A DNA stretch of 64,000 bases from Enterococcus villorum. Lineage in GTDB: Bacteria; Bacillota; Bacilli; Lactobacillales; Enterococcaceae. How positions within the stretch are numbered: the stretch's first letter is position 1; each line of letters opens with the position of its first letter. The position numbers and the translations under genes were made by a program. Shown here in pieces: positions 35,675-45,669 of the stretch. The stretch covers positions 1-64,000 of the forward strand of contig NZ_BJWF01000001.1 of the NCBI RefSeq assembly GCF_007990225.1, written 5' to 3'. The notes under the pieces were generated by a model that saw only the letters and a list, made by a program, of their open reading frames with translations, was not told the origin of the DNA and did no database searches.

Positions 35675-36527
35675 AGAAATAATAACTATCAATGGGGTGA
35701 ATTATGCTTATTACTGGTTGCAAAAAAGCAATCCTTAAAACCCGGTATTGATTTGTTTGCATGGTTTTACGGGCACATCACAAAGTTTTTCCTTTTCTTT
35801 TACCGAAATCAACGTTTTAGCTATTGATTTAATTGGTCATGGTCAGACGGATGTGTATGTTCATCCATATCGCTATAAGCTATCGGTACTTGTAAAAGAT
35901 TTGTCTTTGCTGACCATTCAGTTAAACATTGATTCTTTTTATTTATTAGGTTATTCAATGGGTGCAAGAACGGCATTGGCATGGTCAATTGAACAACCTA
36001 AAGGCATCAAGGGTTTGGTGATGGAAGGTGGCACACCTGGTATCCAATCGCCACTTGAAAAAATAGAACGACAAAAACAAGATAACCGTTTAGCTACAAT
36101 GTTATTCACTTCTTCACTTGCTCATTTTATTGAATATTGGGAGTCGCTCCCGATATTCAATAGCCAAAAAATGTTGCCGCTATCTGTAAGAAGAAATATC
36201 CGCCAAGAAAGATTATCTCAACAAGTCATGGGGTTAGCACTTAGCCTAATGTATATGGGGACAGGACAGCAAAAAAATTACTGGCCAGACTTAAAACAAC
36301 TTCAACTTCCTATCCTTTATTTAGTAGGGGAAGAGGATGTAAAATTTCAAAAAATAGGAAAACAGTTCATCGAACAAAATAAATGTTTTCGTATGATACA
36401 AGTAGCAAACAGCGGTCACTGCATCCACTTAGAACAGCCAAAAGCCTTTGAAAGATTGGTTGGTCAATGGATAAAGGAGGAAGAAACAATGCATGCGATT
36501 AACAAAAATAAGTCAACTCCAATTTAA
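35667..36527 (+). pseudogene. menH: SHCHC synthase (alpha/beta hydrolase) with a premature stop
   Basis: An alpha/beta hydrolase with the oxyanion region CLHGFTGTSQSF, nucleophile elbow GYSMGARTA and catalytic His in NSGHCIHLEQP. ATG 35667 overlaps the end of menD by 8 bp and begins MTKEIITINGVNYAYYWL, the expected MenH N-terminus, but codon 24 is TAA (35736-35738), in frame with the rest (NPVLICLHGF). A single substitution from AAA (Lys) would explain it. Restart at TTG 35748 lacks a ribosome site. It overlaps menC by 35 bp. Confidence 0.8.
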
Positions 36528-37605
36528 ACTTCCTTTGGTCACTCCTTTTAAAACAAGCTACGGTACCCTAACAGAAAAAGCTTTTGATTTGCTAATTCTT
36601 GAAGACGAACTAGGAAATCAAGGGATAGGAGAATTGGTCTCCTTTCAACAAGCAGATTATATTGAAGAGACGCTTGAAATGAGTCGCCTGATAATAAAAA
36701 AAGAACTCATTCCTTTGCTTACTCAGCATACGTTTACTCATCCTTTACAGATACACAAAGTTTTTACTAAAGTGCAAGGTAACTTCATGGCAAAATCAGC
36801 CTTAGAGACAGCTTATTGGGATTTATATGCTAAAAGACACAACCGTAGTCTCAATAAATATTTTGTCGGTGCCAAAACAGAGCTTTTTGTGGGTATCAGT
36901 TTAGGAATCCAACCAACCCTTGAAGAGTTATTGAAACAGACCCAAAAATATGTCGCTCAAGGATATCAACGTTTGAAGTTAAAGATAAAACCTGGGTTTG
37001 ATGTTCAGCCACTGACTTTATTACGCCAAGAATTTCCTGATTTACTACTAATGGCTGATGCGAACTCAGCCTATACATTACAAGATTTGCCGATTTTTTT
37101 AGAGATGGATCATTTGAATCTCTCGATGATTGAACAACCCTTTGACCAACGTGATTTTGTAGACCATGCTTTTTTACAAAAACAGTTAAAAACAGCAATT
37201 TGTTTAGATGAAAATATTCGCACATTAAAAGACGTTCAAACGGCTTATGAATTGAGAAGTTGTCGTGCGATTAATCTGAAAATACCACGAGTTGGTGGGC
37301 TGACGGAAGCACTGGCGATTACTAAATTTTGTCGAGAACATGATTTGTTGGTTTGGATAGGAGGCATGTTTGAATCGGGGATTGGACGCGCAATTAATCT
37401 ACAGTTTGCTAGTCAAGATGTCTTTACTTTTCCTGGAGATATTTCTGCCTCTAACCGTTACTACTATGATGATATTGTTGAAGAGAAAGCGATACTAAAA
37501 AATGGCAAAATAAAAGTGCCCTCAGGAAATGGTCATGGAGCTATTCTTGACCAACAAAAAGTTTTTCGTTACTGCATACATGAAGATTTACTTTTCTTTG
37601 GGTAA
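36493..37605 (+). CDS. menC: o-Succinylbenzoate synthase
   Basis: A 370-residue enolase-superfamily enzyme. The catalytic Lys pair is in RLKLKIKPG. Metal ligands are in LMADANSAY, MIEQPF and CLDENIR, and NLKIPRVGG carries the last Lys. It dehydrates SHCHC to o-succinylbenzoate. Some relatives are also N-acylamino acid racemases, but the men context decides. AAAGGAGG lies about 12 nt upstream. A terminator follows. Confidence 0.92.
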   Translation: MRLTKISQLQFKLPLVTPFKTSYGTLTEKAFDLLILEDELGNQGIGELVSFQQADYIEETLEMSRLIIKKELIPLLTQHTFTHPLQIHKVFTKVQGNFMAKSALETAYWDLYAKRHNRSLNKYFVGAKTELFVGISLGIQPTLEELLKQTQKYVAQGYQRLKLKIKPGFDVQPLTLLRQEFPDLLLMADANSAYTLQDLPIFLEMDHLNLSMIEQPFDQRDFVDHAFLQKQLKTAICLDENIRTLKDVQTAYELRSCRAINLKIPRVGGLTEALAITKFCREHDLLVWIGGMFESGIGRAINLQFASQDVFTFPGDISASNRYYYDDIVEEKAILKNGKIKVPSGNGHGAILDQQKVFRYCIHEDLLFFG

Positions 37606-37630
37606 TACGAATCATTTAAGTTGGATTATT

Positions 37631-37672
37631 AACTCTAGAAAGCAAAATAAAACTGCTTTTTAGAGTTTTTTT
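37631..37672 (+). terminator. Terminator of the men operon
   Basis: AACTCTA-AAGCA and TGCTT-TAGAGTT arms with a 9-nt loop are followed by a T run. Confidence 0.8.
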
Positions 37673-37690
37673 GTGCAGAGTGAAAAATTT

Positions 37691-37722
37691 TGTTACCGAT
37701 AACATTTTTGAAAGCGTTGTCT
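37691..37722 (+). promoter_or_regulatory. LacI-type operator plus cre site before the amylase gene
   Basis: TGTTACCGATAACA (37691-37704) is a LacI/GalR-type palindrome with a central CG. Five bases on, TTGAAAGCGTTGTCT (37708-37722) matches the CcpA cre consensus fully. The same pair recurs before the binding-protein gene. Confidence 0.75.
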
Positions 37723-37777
37723 TTTATCTTTTTGTCTTTTATAGTGAACACGTAATCTAAAAAAAGGGAGGAACAAT

Positions 37778-39547
37778 ATGAATACCGCAGCCATCTATCA
37801 TCGGCCAGAAAGTGAGTATGCTTTTTTATACACAAAAGATACCCTTAGAATCCGCTTACGAACTTGTAAAGACGATGTGAAAAAAGTTTATTTAATAAGT
37901 GGAGATCCTTATACGATCAATTCTGAAAAATGGTATTTAGAAGAACTACCAATGAAAAAAAGCCTGAGTACATTAGTACATGATTACTGGGAAGTAGAGC
38001 AAACCAGTACCTCTAGAAGGTTGCAATATGGGTTTCATCTTGTAGGGATTGATGGAACTGAATGTTTTTATGGTAACCAAGGGATTTTTTCCTATGAATT
38101 GACCACGTTAACTGAACCCAATGGCTATTTTCGTCTGCCTTATTTCCATGAAATTGACCGTTTCAAAATTCCACAATGGGCGAAAGAAACCGTTTGGTAT
38201 CAAATTTTTCCAGAGCGTTTCGCAAATGGAGATGAAACAAATGACCCAATTGGAACGCTTCCTTGGGGAAGCAAAGCGCCTGCTCGGGATGATTTTTTCG
38301 GTGGCGATCTACAAGGAGTGATTGACCATTTAGATTATTTAGTTGACCTAGGTATCAATGGGATTTACTTTTGCCCTATTTTCAAAGCAATGTCGAATCA
38401 TAAATATGACACGATTGATTATTTAGCTGTTGATCCAGCGTTTGGGGATGAAAAACTTTTAAAAGAGCTGATTGAAAAAGCCCATCAAAAAGGGATAAGA
38501 ATTATGCTTGATGCGGTGTTCAACCATATCGGAAGTGATTCTCCTCAGTGGCAAGATGTCATTCAACATGGAGAAAAGTCGATTTATAAAGATTGGTTCC
38601 ACATCCATTCTTTCCCTGTTGACACTTATCAATTAACGGACACTCCTGAAACAGCCAAAAATTTGGCCTATGATACATTTGCTTTTACTCCATTTATGCC
38701 TAAACTTAACACGGCAAATCCTGAAGTGCAAAAATATTTATTAAATATTGCTTCTTACTGGATAGAAGAGTTTGACATTGATGGTTGGCGTTTAGATGTT
38801 GCCAATGAAGTAGATCACCATTTTTGGAAAATATTCCATCAAAAAGTCACAGCTATCAAACCGGATATTTATATTTTGGGTGAAATTTGGCATTCTTCCC
38901 AAGCTTGGCTTCAAGGAGATGAATTTCATGCTGTCATGAATTATGCATTTACTGATTCCATCAAAGATTATTTCGTCAAACAAAAAATAAGTGCTTCACA
39001 GATGATCAGTGGCATGAATCATCAACAGATGCTTTATCAAGACCAAGTGAATGAGGGCACATTTAACTTACTTGATTCTCACGATACGGCTAGAATTCTC
39101 ACGTTATGTAAAGGCAACAAAGATTTATTGAAATCGGTCATGACGTTTATGTTTTTACAAAAAGGTGCTCCTTGTATTTATTATGGAACAGAAATTGGAC
39201 TGACTGGTGAAGATGATCCCGATTGTCGAAAATGTATGGTTTGGGATGAAAACCACCAAGATTTAGAATTGTATGGTTTTATCAAAGAGTTGATCTATCT
39301 CCGAAAACGACTTTCAAGTATTTTAATTCAAGGAGCAATCAACTGGGAGTTGGTGGATGACAGCAAAGATATTATTCACTTTTCACGCGAATTGAATGGT
39401 CAAAAAATTCACGCTGTTTTCAATCAGTCGTCCCAATCCTATCTCGTTGAGCAAGGAAATGAAGTGATCTTAAGTCAAAATAGTGAACTGCTAAACGATG
39501 GAAAAGCTGAAATTCAACAAAATGGTTTTCTCATCCTAAGCGAATAA
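37778..39547 (+). CDS. Neopullulanase/cyclomaltodextrinase/maltogenic amylase (GH13)
   Basis: A 589-residue intracellular GH13_20 enzyme with an N-terminal domain (1-130), a (beta/alpha)8 barrel and a C-terminal domain. Catalytic motifs are DGWRLDVANEVD (nucleophile Asp), ILGEIWHSSQ (acid Glu) and NLLDSHDTARI (Asp). There is no signal peptide, so it degrades imported maltodextrins. It corresponds to B. subtilis YvdF, the first gene of the yvdFGHIJ-like order found here. GGGAGG precedes the ATG. Confidence 0.93.
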   Translation: MNTAAIYHRPESEYAFLYTKDTLRIRLRTCKDDVKKVYLISGDPYTINSEKWYLEELPMKKSLSTLVHDYWEVEQTSTSRRLQYGFHLVGIDGTECFYGNQGIFSYELTTLTEPNGYFRLPYFHEIDRFKIPQWAKETVWYQIFPERFANGDETNDPIGTLPWGSKAPARDDFFGGDLQGVIDHLDYLVDLGINGIYFCPIFKAMSNHKYDTIDYLAVDPAFGDEKLLKELIEKAHQKGIRIMLDAVFNHIGSDSPQWQDVIQHGEKSIYKDWFHIHSFPVDTYQLTDTPETAKNLAYDTFAFTPFMPKLNTANPEVQKYLLNIASYWIEEFDIDGWRLDVANEVDHHFWKIFHQKVTAIKPDIYILGEIWHSSQAWLQGDEFHAVMNYAFTDSIKDYFVKQKISASQMISGMNHQQMLYQDQVNEGTFNLLDSHDTARILTLCKGNKDLLKSVMTFMFLQKGAPCIYYGTEIGLTGEDDPDCRKCMVWDENHQDLELYGFIKELIYLRKRLSSILIQGAINWELVDDSKDIIHFSRELNGQKIHAVFNQSSQSYLVEQGNEVILSQNSELLNDGKAEIQQNGFLILSE

Positions 39548-39548
39548 C

Positions 39549-39580
39549 TTGTTACCGGTAACAATCAGAAAGCGTTTGCA
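39549..39580 (+). promoter_or_regulatory. LacI-type operator plus cre site before the binding-protein gene
   Basis: TTGTTACCGGTAACAA (39549-39564) is a perfect 16-bp palindrome. AGAAAGCGTTTGCA (39567-39580) is a cre site with one mismatch. The repressor gene is not in the window. Confidence 0.75.
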
Positions 39581-39645
39581 ATCAATAGATTTATAACAGT
39601 ATACTTTTTATAGACAAAACATCAAGCGAAGTGGAGGAACGAAAA

Positions 39646-40905
39646 TTGAAAAAAAGTTATGTTAAAAAAATTGGGTTAGGTTTATTATCTCTAGGTATTT
39701 TAGGTGGATTAACAGCTTGCGGTAGTGGAAAAGCTGATTCAACAAGTGGTGAGGATGCCGAAAAAACATTAACAGTCTCCGTAGACTCTGGCTATAAAGA
39801 TTATATTAATGAGATTAAAGGAACGTTTGAAAAAGAGAACGACATCAAAATTAAGCTTGTAGAAAAAGATATGTTTGACCAGTTAGAAGCACTTTCATTG
39901 GATGGACCTGCTGGAAAAGGACCAGATGTAATGATGGCTGCTTATGATCGAATTGGTGCGCTGGGTCAACAAGGTCATTTAGCAGAAGTAACACTTGGGA
40001 ATGATTCAGATTACGATGAAACGGATAAAGCACAAGTAACATATGATGGAAAAATTTATGGGGAACCAGCAGTGATTGAAACATTAGTTTTGTATTATAA
40101 CAAAGATTTAGTTGATCAAGCACCAACTACTTTCAAAGAACTTGAAGCGTTAGCGAAAGACAAACGGTTTGCATTTGAATCAGAAACTGGGAAAAATACC
40201 GGATTTTTAGCTAAATGGACGGATTTCTATTACTCCTATGGATTATTAGCTGGGTATGGCGGTTATGTTTTTGGGGATAATGGAACAGATCCATCAGATA
40301 TTGGATTAAACAATAAAGGGTCAGTTGAGGGGATTACCTATGCGACCAATTGGTTCCAAAACATTTGGCCAAAAGGAATGCAAGATATTAAGAGTGCTGG
40401 AGATTTTGTGAGTCAACAGTTTATGTCCAACAAAGCTGCAGCAATTATTGACGGTCCGTGGCAAGCACAAACCTACAAAGACAACAAGATCAATTATGGC
40501 GTGGCCAAAATTCCAACATTAAACAATGGTGAATCTTACCAACCATTTGGCGGTGGGAAAGGCTGGGTCGTAAGTAATTATTCTAAAAATAAAGAGCTCG
40601 CTCAAAAATGGTTAGATTACGTCACTAACACGAAAAATCAAGAAAAATTCTTTGAAATGGTCAATGAAATTCCTGCCAATCAATCGGCACGAGAAACAGC
40701 AAAATCAAAAAATGATGAACTCACTACAGCAGTAATTGAACAATACGAAACAGCCCAAGCAATGCCAAATATTCCAGAAATGGCTGAAGTTTGGACAGGT
40801 GCTGAAAACTTGATGTTTGATGCAGCTTCTGGTTCTAAAACACCAAAAGAGTCAGCGAATGAAGCTGTGAAAACAATCAAAGAAGCCATTGAACAAAAAT
40901 ATTAA
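39646..40905 (+). CDS. mdxE: Maltodextrin ABC transporter substrate-binding lipoprotein
   Basis: A 419-residue family-1 solute-binding protein with a lipoprotein signal (lipobox LTAC, Cys25). Typical segments are GPDVMMAAYDRIG, ETLVLYYNKDLV and AAAIIDGPWQ. It captures maltodextrin outside the membrane for MdxFG. TTG 39646 is the start, with GGAGGA at proper spacing; the GTG at 39631 lies in front of that site. An imperfect hairpin at 41028-41092 separates it from mdxF. Confidence 0.92.
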   Translation: MKKSYVKKIGLGLLSLGILGGLTACGSGKADSTSGEDAEKTLTVSVDSGYKDYINEIKGTFEKENDIKIKLVEKDMFDQLEALSLDGPAGKGPDVMMAAYDRIGALGQQGHLAEVTLGNDSDYDETDKAQVTYDGKIYGEPAVIETLVLYYNKDLVDQAPTTFKELEALAKDKRFAFESETGKNTGFLAKWTDFYYSYGLLAGYGGYVFGDNGTDPSDIGLNNKGSVEGITYATNWFQNIWPKGMQDIKSAGDFVSQQFMSNKAAAIIDGPWQAQTYKDNKINYGVAKIPTLNNGESYQPFGGGKGWVVSNYSKNKELAQKWLDYVTNTKNQEKFFEMVNEIPANQSARETAKSKNDELTTAVIEQYETAQAMPNIPEMAEVWTGAENLMFDAASGSKTPKESANEAVKTIKEAIEQKY

Positions 40906-41027
40906 ACAAGTAAAGAAAAAAAGCAATTTTCAATGATGAGAAACAAAGACATTTTTCGAAGGTTCTATTTAAACAATAAAAGACGAAGTAATAAGAAGCA
41001 ACCTAGAAAACGATCGTTATAGATGTA

Positions 41028-41092
41028 AAAATTCCAGTTGAATCAGTAAAAAATAAACCCATTTTATCTGTTTCGACTGGATTTGATCATCT
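41028..41092 (+). promoter_or_regulatory. Intercistronic hairpin between mdxE and mdxF
   Basis: Imperfect arms (AATTCCAGTTGAATCAG with CTGTTTCGACTGGATTT) without a T run. Such hairpins often keep binding-protein mRNA higher than permease mRNA; this role is inferred. The rest of the 40906-41231 gap shows no gene. Confidence 0.45.
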
Positions 41093-41231
41093 AGGTCTCA
41101 TCATAGGAAAAGGTAAAAAGGTGACGAAAAGGCTGAAAATTCACAAAAAAATCCTTAATTTGCGATAAAAAAAGTAAGACAAATCAGTTCTTGAACGAAT
41201 GATTAAAATAGTAGTACTGGGGGACAACAAT

Positions 41232-42530
41232 ATGGAAGACGAAAAAAATAAGGTGAATGTAAAAAAAATAACACTCCTATCACTCATACCTGGACTAGGA
41301 CAATTTGCAAATGGTCAAACATTTAAAGGAATTGTTTTTATAGGTTTATTCTTAGCATTTATTTTGCAATTATTTTTAGGGGGATTTCATTCTTTAGTCG
41401 GATTAGTTACTTTGGGATCCGTTCCGATGGAAGATCACTCCTTGTTTATCTTGATTCAAGGCACTTTACAATTGATCATCACCATCCTTTTTTTCATTTT
41501 TTATGGATTGAACGTATTAGATGCAAAACGTGTTGCCGTTCAACGTAAAGAAGGCAAAAAAATTAATCGAACAATGAAGGAAGTTATACATAACATAGGT
41601 GATGAGGGTTTTCCTTATTTACTCACACTTCCAGCATATCTTTTGATGATTTTTACCATCATTTTCCCAGTATTAGTAACGTTATTTACAGCTTTTACTA
41701 ATTATGATTTTAAACACATTCCACCAGCTAGTTTGATTGACTGGATCGGTGCGAAAAACTTTTTTAGCATTTTTTTCTTAAGTTCTTATCGCAATACCTT
41801 TTTCTCCGTGTTTACTTGGACAGTTATCTGGACATTGTGTGCCACAACACTTCAAATTACTTTAGGGATTTTTACTGCAGTCATTGCTCATCAAAAATTC
41901 ATTAAATTTAGACGTGTTTTTGGCATTATTTTTCTCTTACCTTGGGCAGTTCCGGCATTTATTACAATTATGAGTTTTTCGAATATCTTCAACGACAGTG
42001 TAGGTGCGATTAATACCCAAGTGATCCCATTTATCAACCAGTTACCATTTGTGGATATTGGAGCTATTTCTTGGAAGACGGATCCTTACTGGACAAAAGT
42101 AGCCATTATCATGGTGCAAGGTTGGTTAGGATTTCCGTATATCTACGTGATGGTGACAGGAATTTTACAATCCATTTCTGAAGATTTATATGAAGCAGCT
42201 AAAATTGATGGTGCAAATGCTTGGAAACGTTTTTCTAACATCACTCTACCAGCTGTCTTTTTAGTAGCAGCCCCAACCTTTATTACTCAATACACAGGTA
42301 ATTTCAATAATTTTTCAATGATCTATCTCTTTAATAATGGTGGCCCTGGTAGTGTAGGGGGAGGCGCTGGTTCAACAGATATCTTGATTTCTTGGATCTA
42401 TAAATTAACTACCGGAACATCCCCACAATATTCAATGGCTTCGGCAATTACACTGATTATTTCCGCCATCGTCATCTGCGTTTCCCTACTAGTATTCAAA
42501 AAGACCAATGCTTTTAATATGGAGGATTAA
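41232..42530 (+). CDS. mdxF: Maltodextrin ABC transporter permease MdxF
   Basis: A 432-residue permease with an extra N-terminal part (short helices from about residue 15 to 105) followed by six core helices. The EAA loop, which contacts the ATPase, is EAAKIDGANAWKRFSNITLP. ATG 41232 follows GGGGGAC; GTG/ATG positions further upstream (41199) lack a ribosome site. It is 3 bp from mdxG. No cognate ATPase is encoded here, so a shared MsmX-type ATPase elsewhere is likely. Confidence 0.92.
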   Translation: MEDEKNKVNVKKITLLSLIPGLGQFANGQTFKGIVFIGLFLAFILQLFLGGFHSLVGLVTLGSVPMEDHSLFILIQGTLQLIITILFFIFYGLNVLDAKRVAVQRKEGKKINRTMKEVIHNIGDEGFPYLLTLPAYLLMIFTIIFPVLVTLFTAFTNYDFKHIPPASLIDWIGAKNFFSIFFLSSYRNTFFSVFTWTVIWTLCATTLQITLGIFTAVIAHQKFIKFRRVFGIIFLLPWAVPAFITIMSFSNIFNDSVGAINTQVIPFINQLPFVDIGAISWKTDPYWTKVAIIMVQGWLGFPYIYVMVTGILQSISEDLYEAAKIDGANAWKRFSNITLPAVFLVAAPTFITQYTGNFNNFSMIYLFNNGGPGSVGGGAGSTDILISWIYKLTTGTSPQYSMASAITLIISAIVICVSLLVFKKTNAFNMED

Positions 42531-42533
42531 GCA

Positions 42534-43385
42534 ATGAAAAAAATTAACTCAAGCGCCAAATTTCAACGAAGAGTTTCCCAATTTTTTACTTATGTATTCT
42601 TGATTATTCTTTCCATCATTATCATTTATCCTCTTTTGATTACTGCAAGTACAGCCTTCAAATCGGGAAATATTGCTGCATTTAGTCTAGATTTATCAAG
42701 TGATTGGACGCTAAATAATTTTAGCCGACTATTTTCAGAAACACTATATGGCACTTGGTATAAAAACACATTGATTATTTCAATTTTAACAATGGTTATC
42801 CAAGTAACCGTCGTAACTTTAGCTGGCTATACCTATAGTCGCTATCGTTTCATTGGCAGAAAATCCAGCTTGATGTTTTTCTTAGTGATTCAAATGGTGC
42901 CCACAATGGCCGCACTAACCGCTTTTTATGTCATGGCATTTCTGTTAAACGCTTTAGATAGATATTGGTTTTTAACGATGATCTATATTGGTGGAGGCAT
43001 TCCCATGAATACGTGGTTAATGAAAGGCTATTTTGATACTGTACCGATTGATTTAGACGAGTCTGCCAAGCTGGATGGTGCTGGACATTTTCGAATTTTT
43101 CTACAAATTGTTTTGCCGTTAGTCAAACCAATGATTGCCGTTCAAGCTTTATGGGCTTTTATGGGACCGTTTGGTGATTTTATGCTAGCGAAATTCTTGT
43201 TACGGACGCCAGAAAACCAAACAGTTGCGGTGGGGCTTCAAACATTTATTTCTGATGTAACCAATCAACGAGTGTCATTATTTGCAGCAGGGGCGATTTT
43301 AATTGCACTACCGATTTGTCTCTTGTTCTTCTTTTTACAAAAAAACTTTGTCACTGGTTTGACTTCAGGCGGCACAAAAGGATAG
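42534..43385 (+). CDS. mdxG: Maltodextrin ABC transporter permease MdxG
   Basis: A 283-residue six-helix permease of the MalG type. The EAA loop is [20 protein letters not shown]. It pairs with MdxF, encoded immediately upstream. The MalG-type C-terminus ([19 protein letters not shown]) is intact. Confidence 0.93.
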   Translation: MKKINSSAKFQRRVSQFFTYVFLIILSIIIIYPLLITASTAFKSGNIAAFSLDLSSDWTLNNFSRLFSETLYGTWYKNTLIISILTMVIQVTVVTLAGYTYSRYRFIGRKSSLMFFLVIQMVPTMAALTAFYVMAFLLNALDRYWFLTMIYIGGGIPMNTWLMKGYFDTVPIDLDESAKLDGAGHFRIFLQIVLPLVKPMIAVQALWAFMGPFGDFMLAKFLLRTPENQTVAVGLQTFISDVTNQRVSLFAAGAILIALPICLLFFFLQKNFVTGLTSGGTKG

Positions 43386-43394
43386 GAGTTTTTT

Positions 43395-44231
43395 ATGATG
43401 CAGATATTTCCTTTCAATTATTTTTCTCAATTACGTAACCCCAAACGCATATTTGCAGGAAGAAAACAGTTAACTTGGCCTAAGTTCAGCTTTATTTTTC
43501 TCTTTTTCGTGTCTTTGATGGTTACGCCCATCACCATGTATTACACCAGACAAGTAAACAGGATTCCGCTAGAACAATTTTTAACAGTCAATCAATTGAT
43601 TGACCAAGAGGGGGTCACACGTTTTTCCGAATTAAAGTTATCAGCAGGAGAGCTAAAATCTTCACCAATGACGATTTATCATCATAAAGATTTAGTGATT
43701 GGTGTTAGCTTATCCAAAGAAATACGAAATAAAAATAAGACATATATTAATTTCGAAAAAAATCACTGGACAATTCAGCAAAAAGAAGCGGACCATATCA
43801 GAAGATATCAAATGAATTATCAGTCTACTTTTCAGCCTAAATCAATTCGGACACCAGAAGCATTTCAAACATTTTTAGAACGAGAATTTTATTTGAGTAA
43901 TCGTCCCACAATTATTTTATCTTATAGTATTAGTTTAGGTGTTTTGTTATTTGTTATGACTGCTTTACTATTATTCGGTGCATCGTTCTTTCTATGGATG
44001 ACAAGAAAAAGTCAGTTTTCTTCTATTCAATCATTTAAAGAAAGTGCTAATTTAATGTTACAAGTTATTGGGATTGGCTCAATTGCCGCTGCATTCATCG
44101 GTTTCATCCATTTTAACTTAGTCTGGATGCTAGGAATCCAGTCAACGATTGCTGTACTTTTACTTTTATGGATTTTTGCTAAAACTGGTTTCAAGGATGA
44201 AATAGCTGAAGCTCACCCCATTCAAATGTGA
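43395..44231 (+). CDS. DUF1189 membrane protein (YvdJ-like)
   Basis: A 278-residue membrane protein with one N-terminal helix, an extracellular domain (about 55-170) and four C-terminal helices. It matches DUF1189, found as yvdJ after the mdx permease genes of B. subtilis and in Listeria. The function is unknown; a role in maltodextrin uptake is inferred from the conserved position. It starts 9 bp after mdxG with AGGAG. Confidence 0.82.
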   Translation: MMQIFPFNYFSQLRNPKRIFAGRKQLTWPKFSFIFLFFVSLMVTPITMYYTRQVNRIPLEQFLTVNQLIDQEGVTRFSELKLSAGELKSSPMTIYHHKDLVIGVSLSKEIRNKNKTYINFEKNHWTIQQKEADHIRRYQMNYQSTFQPKSIRTPEAFQTFLEREFYLSNRPTIILSYSISLGVLLFVMTALLLFGASFFLWMTRKSQFSSIQSFKESANLMLQVIGIGSIAAAFIGFIHFNLVWMLGIQSTIAVLLLLWIFAKTGFKDEIAEAHPIQM

Positions 44232-44355
44232 GAAATAAATGGCATAAAAAAGTTTAATAAGTATCCAAGATTTTCTCTTGAAAAATACCTTCTGAGTTGA
44301 TTCTTTTCGCATTTAGTATTAACGTAAAAGAGTAGTTTTTTTAAGGAGGAAAATC

Positions 44356-45525
44356 ATGTTAGAGAAAACATTATACAATCAATTATTTTCACGTTCTTTC
44401 TCGCTCCCAGTTCAAGTGACTTATTGGGATGGTACAACAAAACGCTATGGAGATACAGATAATCCTCCCCAAATCAAAATCAATATCCATGAAGAAATCC
44501 CTATGAAAGAAATTACAAGTAATGCATCTCTTGCTTTAGGGGAAGCTTATATGGATCATCGCATCGAGATTGAGGGAAGTATCCAAGCGTTAATCAGTGA
44601 TGCTTATCAGCAAACAAACAGCTTTTTAAGAGGAAAAGATTATTTAAAATGGCTTCCTAAAAAAGAAAAGCATACAAAAAGACAAAACAAAGAAGATGTT
44701 CACGCCCATTATGATCTAGGAAATGATTTTTATGAAATGTGGCTAGATCCTACATTGACTTATTCTTGTGCCTATTTTAAAACGCCAGAGGATACTTTGG
44801 AACAAGCTCAAATGAATAAAGTACGTCACATTTTAGACAAATTGTTCATCAAAGAGAATGATACCTTACTTGACATCGGTTGTGGTTGGGGAACACTCAT
44901 GTTTACAGCTGTTAAGGAATACCATGTGACTGCCACTGGTATTACCTTAAGCGAAGAGCAATACCATCATATCAACAATAAAATCAAAGAAGAACACCTT
45001 GAAGATCAATGCCGAGTTTTATTAATGGATTATCGCGACTTAAAAGACGAGACATTTGACCATATCACAAGTGTTGGAATGTTTGAACATGTTGGTTCAG
45101 ATAATTTAGAAGGGTATTTCAATGTCATAAAAAATCTATTAAGTCCTAAAGGCACAGCTTTAATCCATGGCATTAGTCACCAACAAGGTGGTGCTACAAA
45201 TGCTTGGATCAATCAATACATTTTCCCAGGTGGCTATGTACCAGGGGTAACAGAATTAGTGGACAACATCACTAAAAATGATTTACAACTGATTGATTTA
45301 GAAAGTTTACGTCGGGATTACCAGTTAACGCTAGAACATTGGACCAAGAATTTCCATGCTGTAAAAGACAAAGTGATTGAAATGAGAGGAGACTCATTTT
45401 ATCGGATGTGGGATCTTTATCTTCAAGCATGTGCGGCTTCGTTTGAATCAAGTAACATTGATGTCATTCAATATTTATTAGTGCAACCAGGAAATAATGA
45501 GATTCCTATGCATCGTCTATCGTAA
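44356..45525 (+). CDS. cfa: Cyclopropane-fatty-acyl-phospholipid synthase
   Basis: A 389-residue SAM-dependent enzyme that methylenates unsaturated acyl chains of membrane lipids. The SAM site is [12 protein letters not shown], preceded by [25 protein letters not shown], and later motifs are SVGMFEHVG and [10 protein letters not shown]. It is complete. AAGGAGG precedes the start and a terminator follows, so it is monocistronic. Confidence 0.95.
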   Translation: MLEKTLYNQLFSRSFSLPVQVTYWDGTTKRYGDTDNPPQIKINIHEEIPMKEITSNASLALGEAYMDHRIEIEGSIQALISDAYQQTNSFLRGKDYLKWLPKKEKHTKRQNKEDVHAHYDLGNDFYEMWLDPTLTYSCAYFKTPEDTLEQAQMNKVRHILDKLFIKENDTLLDIGCGWGTLMFTAVKEYHVTATGITLSEEQYHHINNKIKEEHLEDQCRVLLMDYRDLKDETFDHITSVGMFEHVGSDNLEGYFNVIKNLLSPKGTALIHGISHQQGGATNAWINQYIFPGGYVPGVTELVDNITKNDLQLIDLESLRRDYQLTLEHWTKNFHAVKDKVIEMRGDSFYRMWDLYLQACAASFESSNIDVIQYLLVQPGNNEIPMHRLS

Positions 45526-45540
45526 ACTTAGTTCTAAAGG

Positions 45541-45568
45541 AAAAACGAGAATTTATTTCTCGTTTTTT
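45541..45568 (+). terminator. Terminator of cfa
   Basis: AAAAACGAGAA and TTCTCGTTTTT pair around a short loop with a following T run. Confidence 0.88.
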
Positions 45569-45669
45569 TATTTTTATTCATTTTTTAAATGTTAAAAAAT
45601 GACAATCCATTTTTCCTTAGGTATACTTGTATTACTTGCTTTTTTATTAAGAAAGGAAATGAATAAAAA

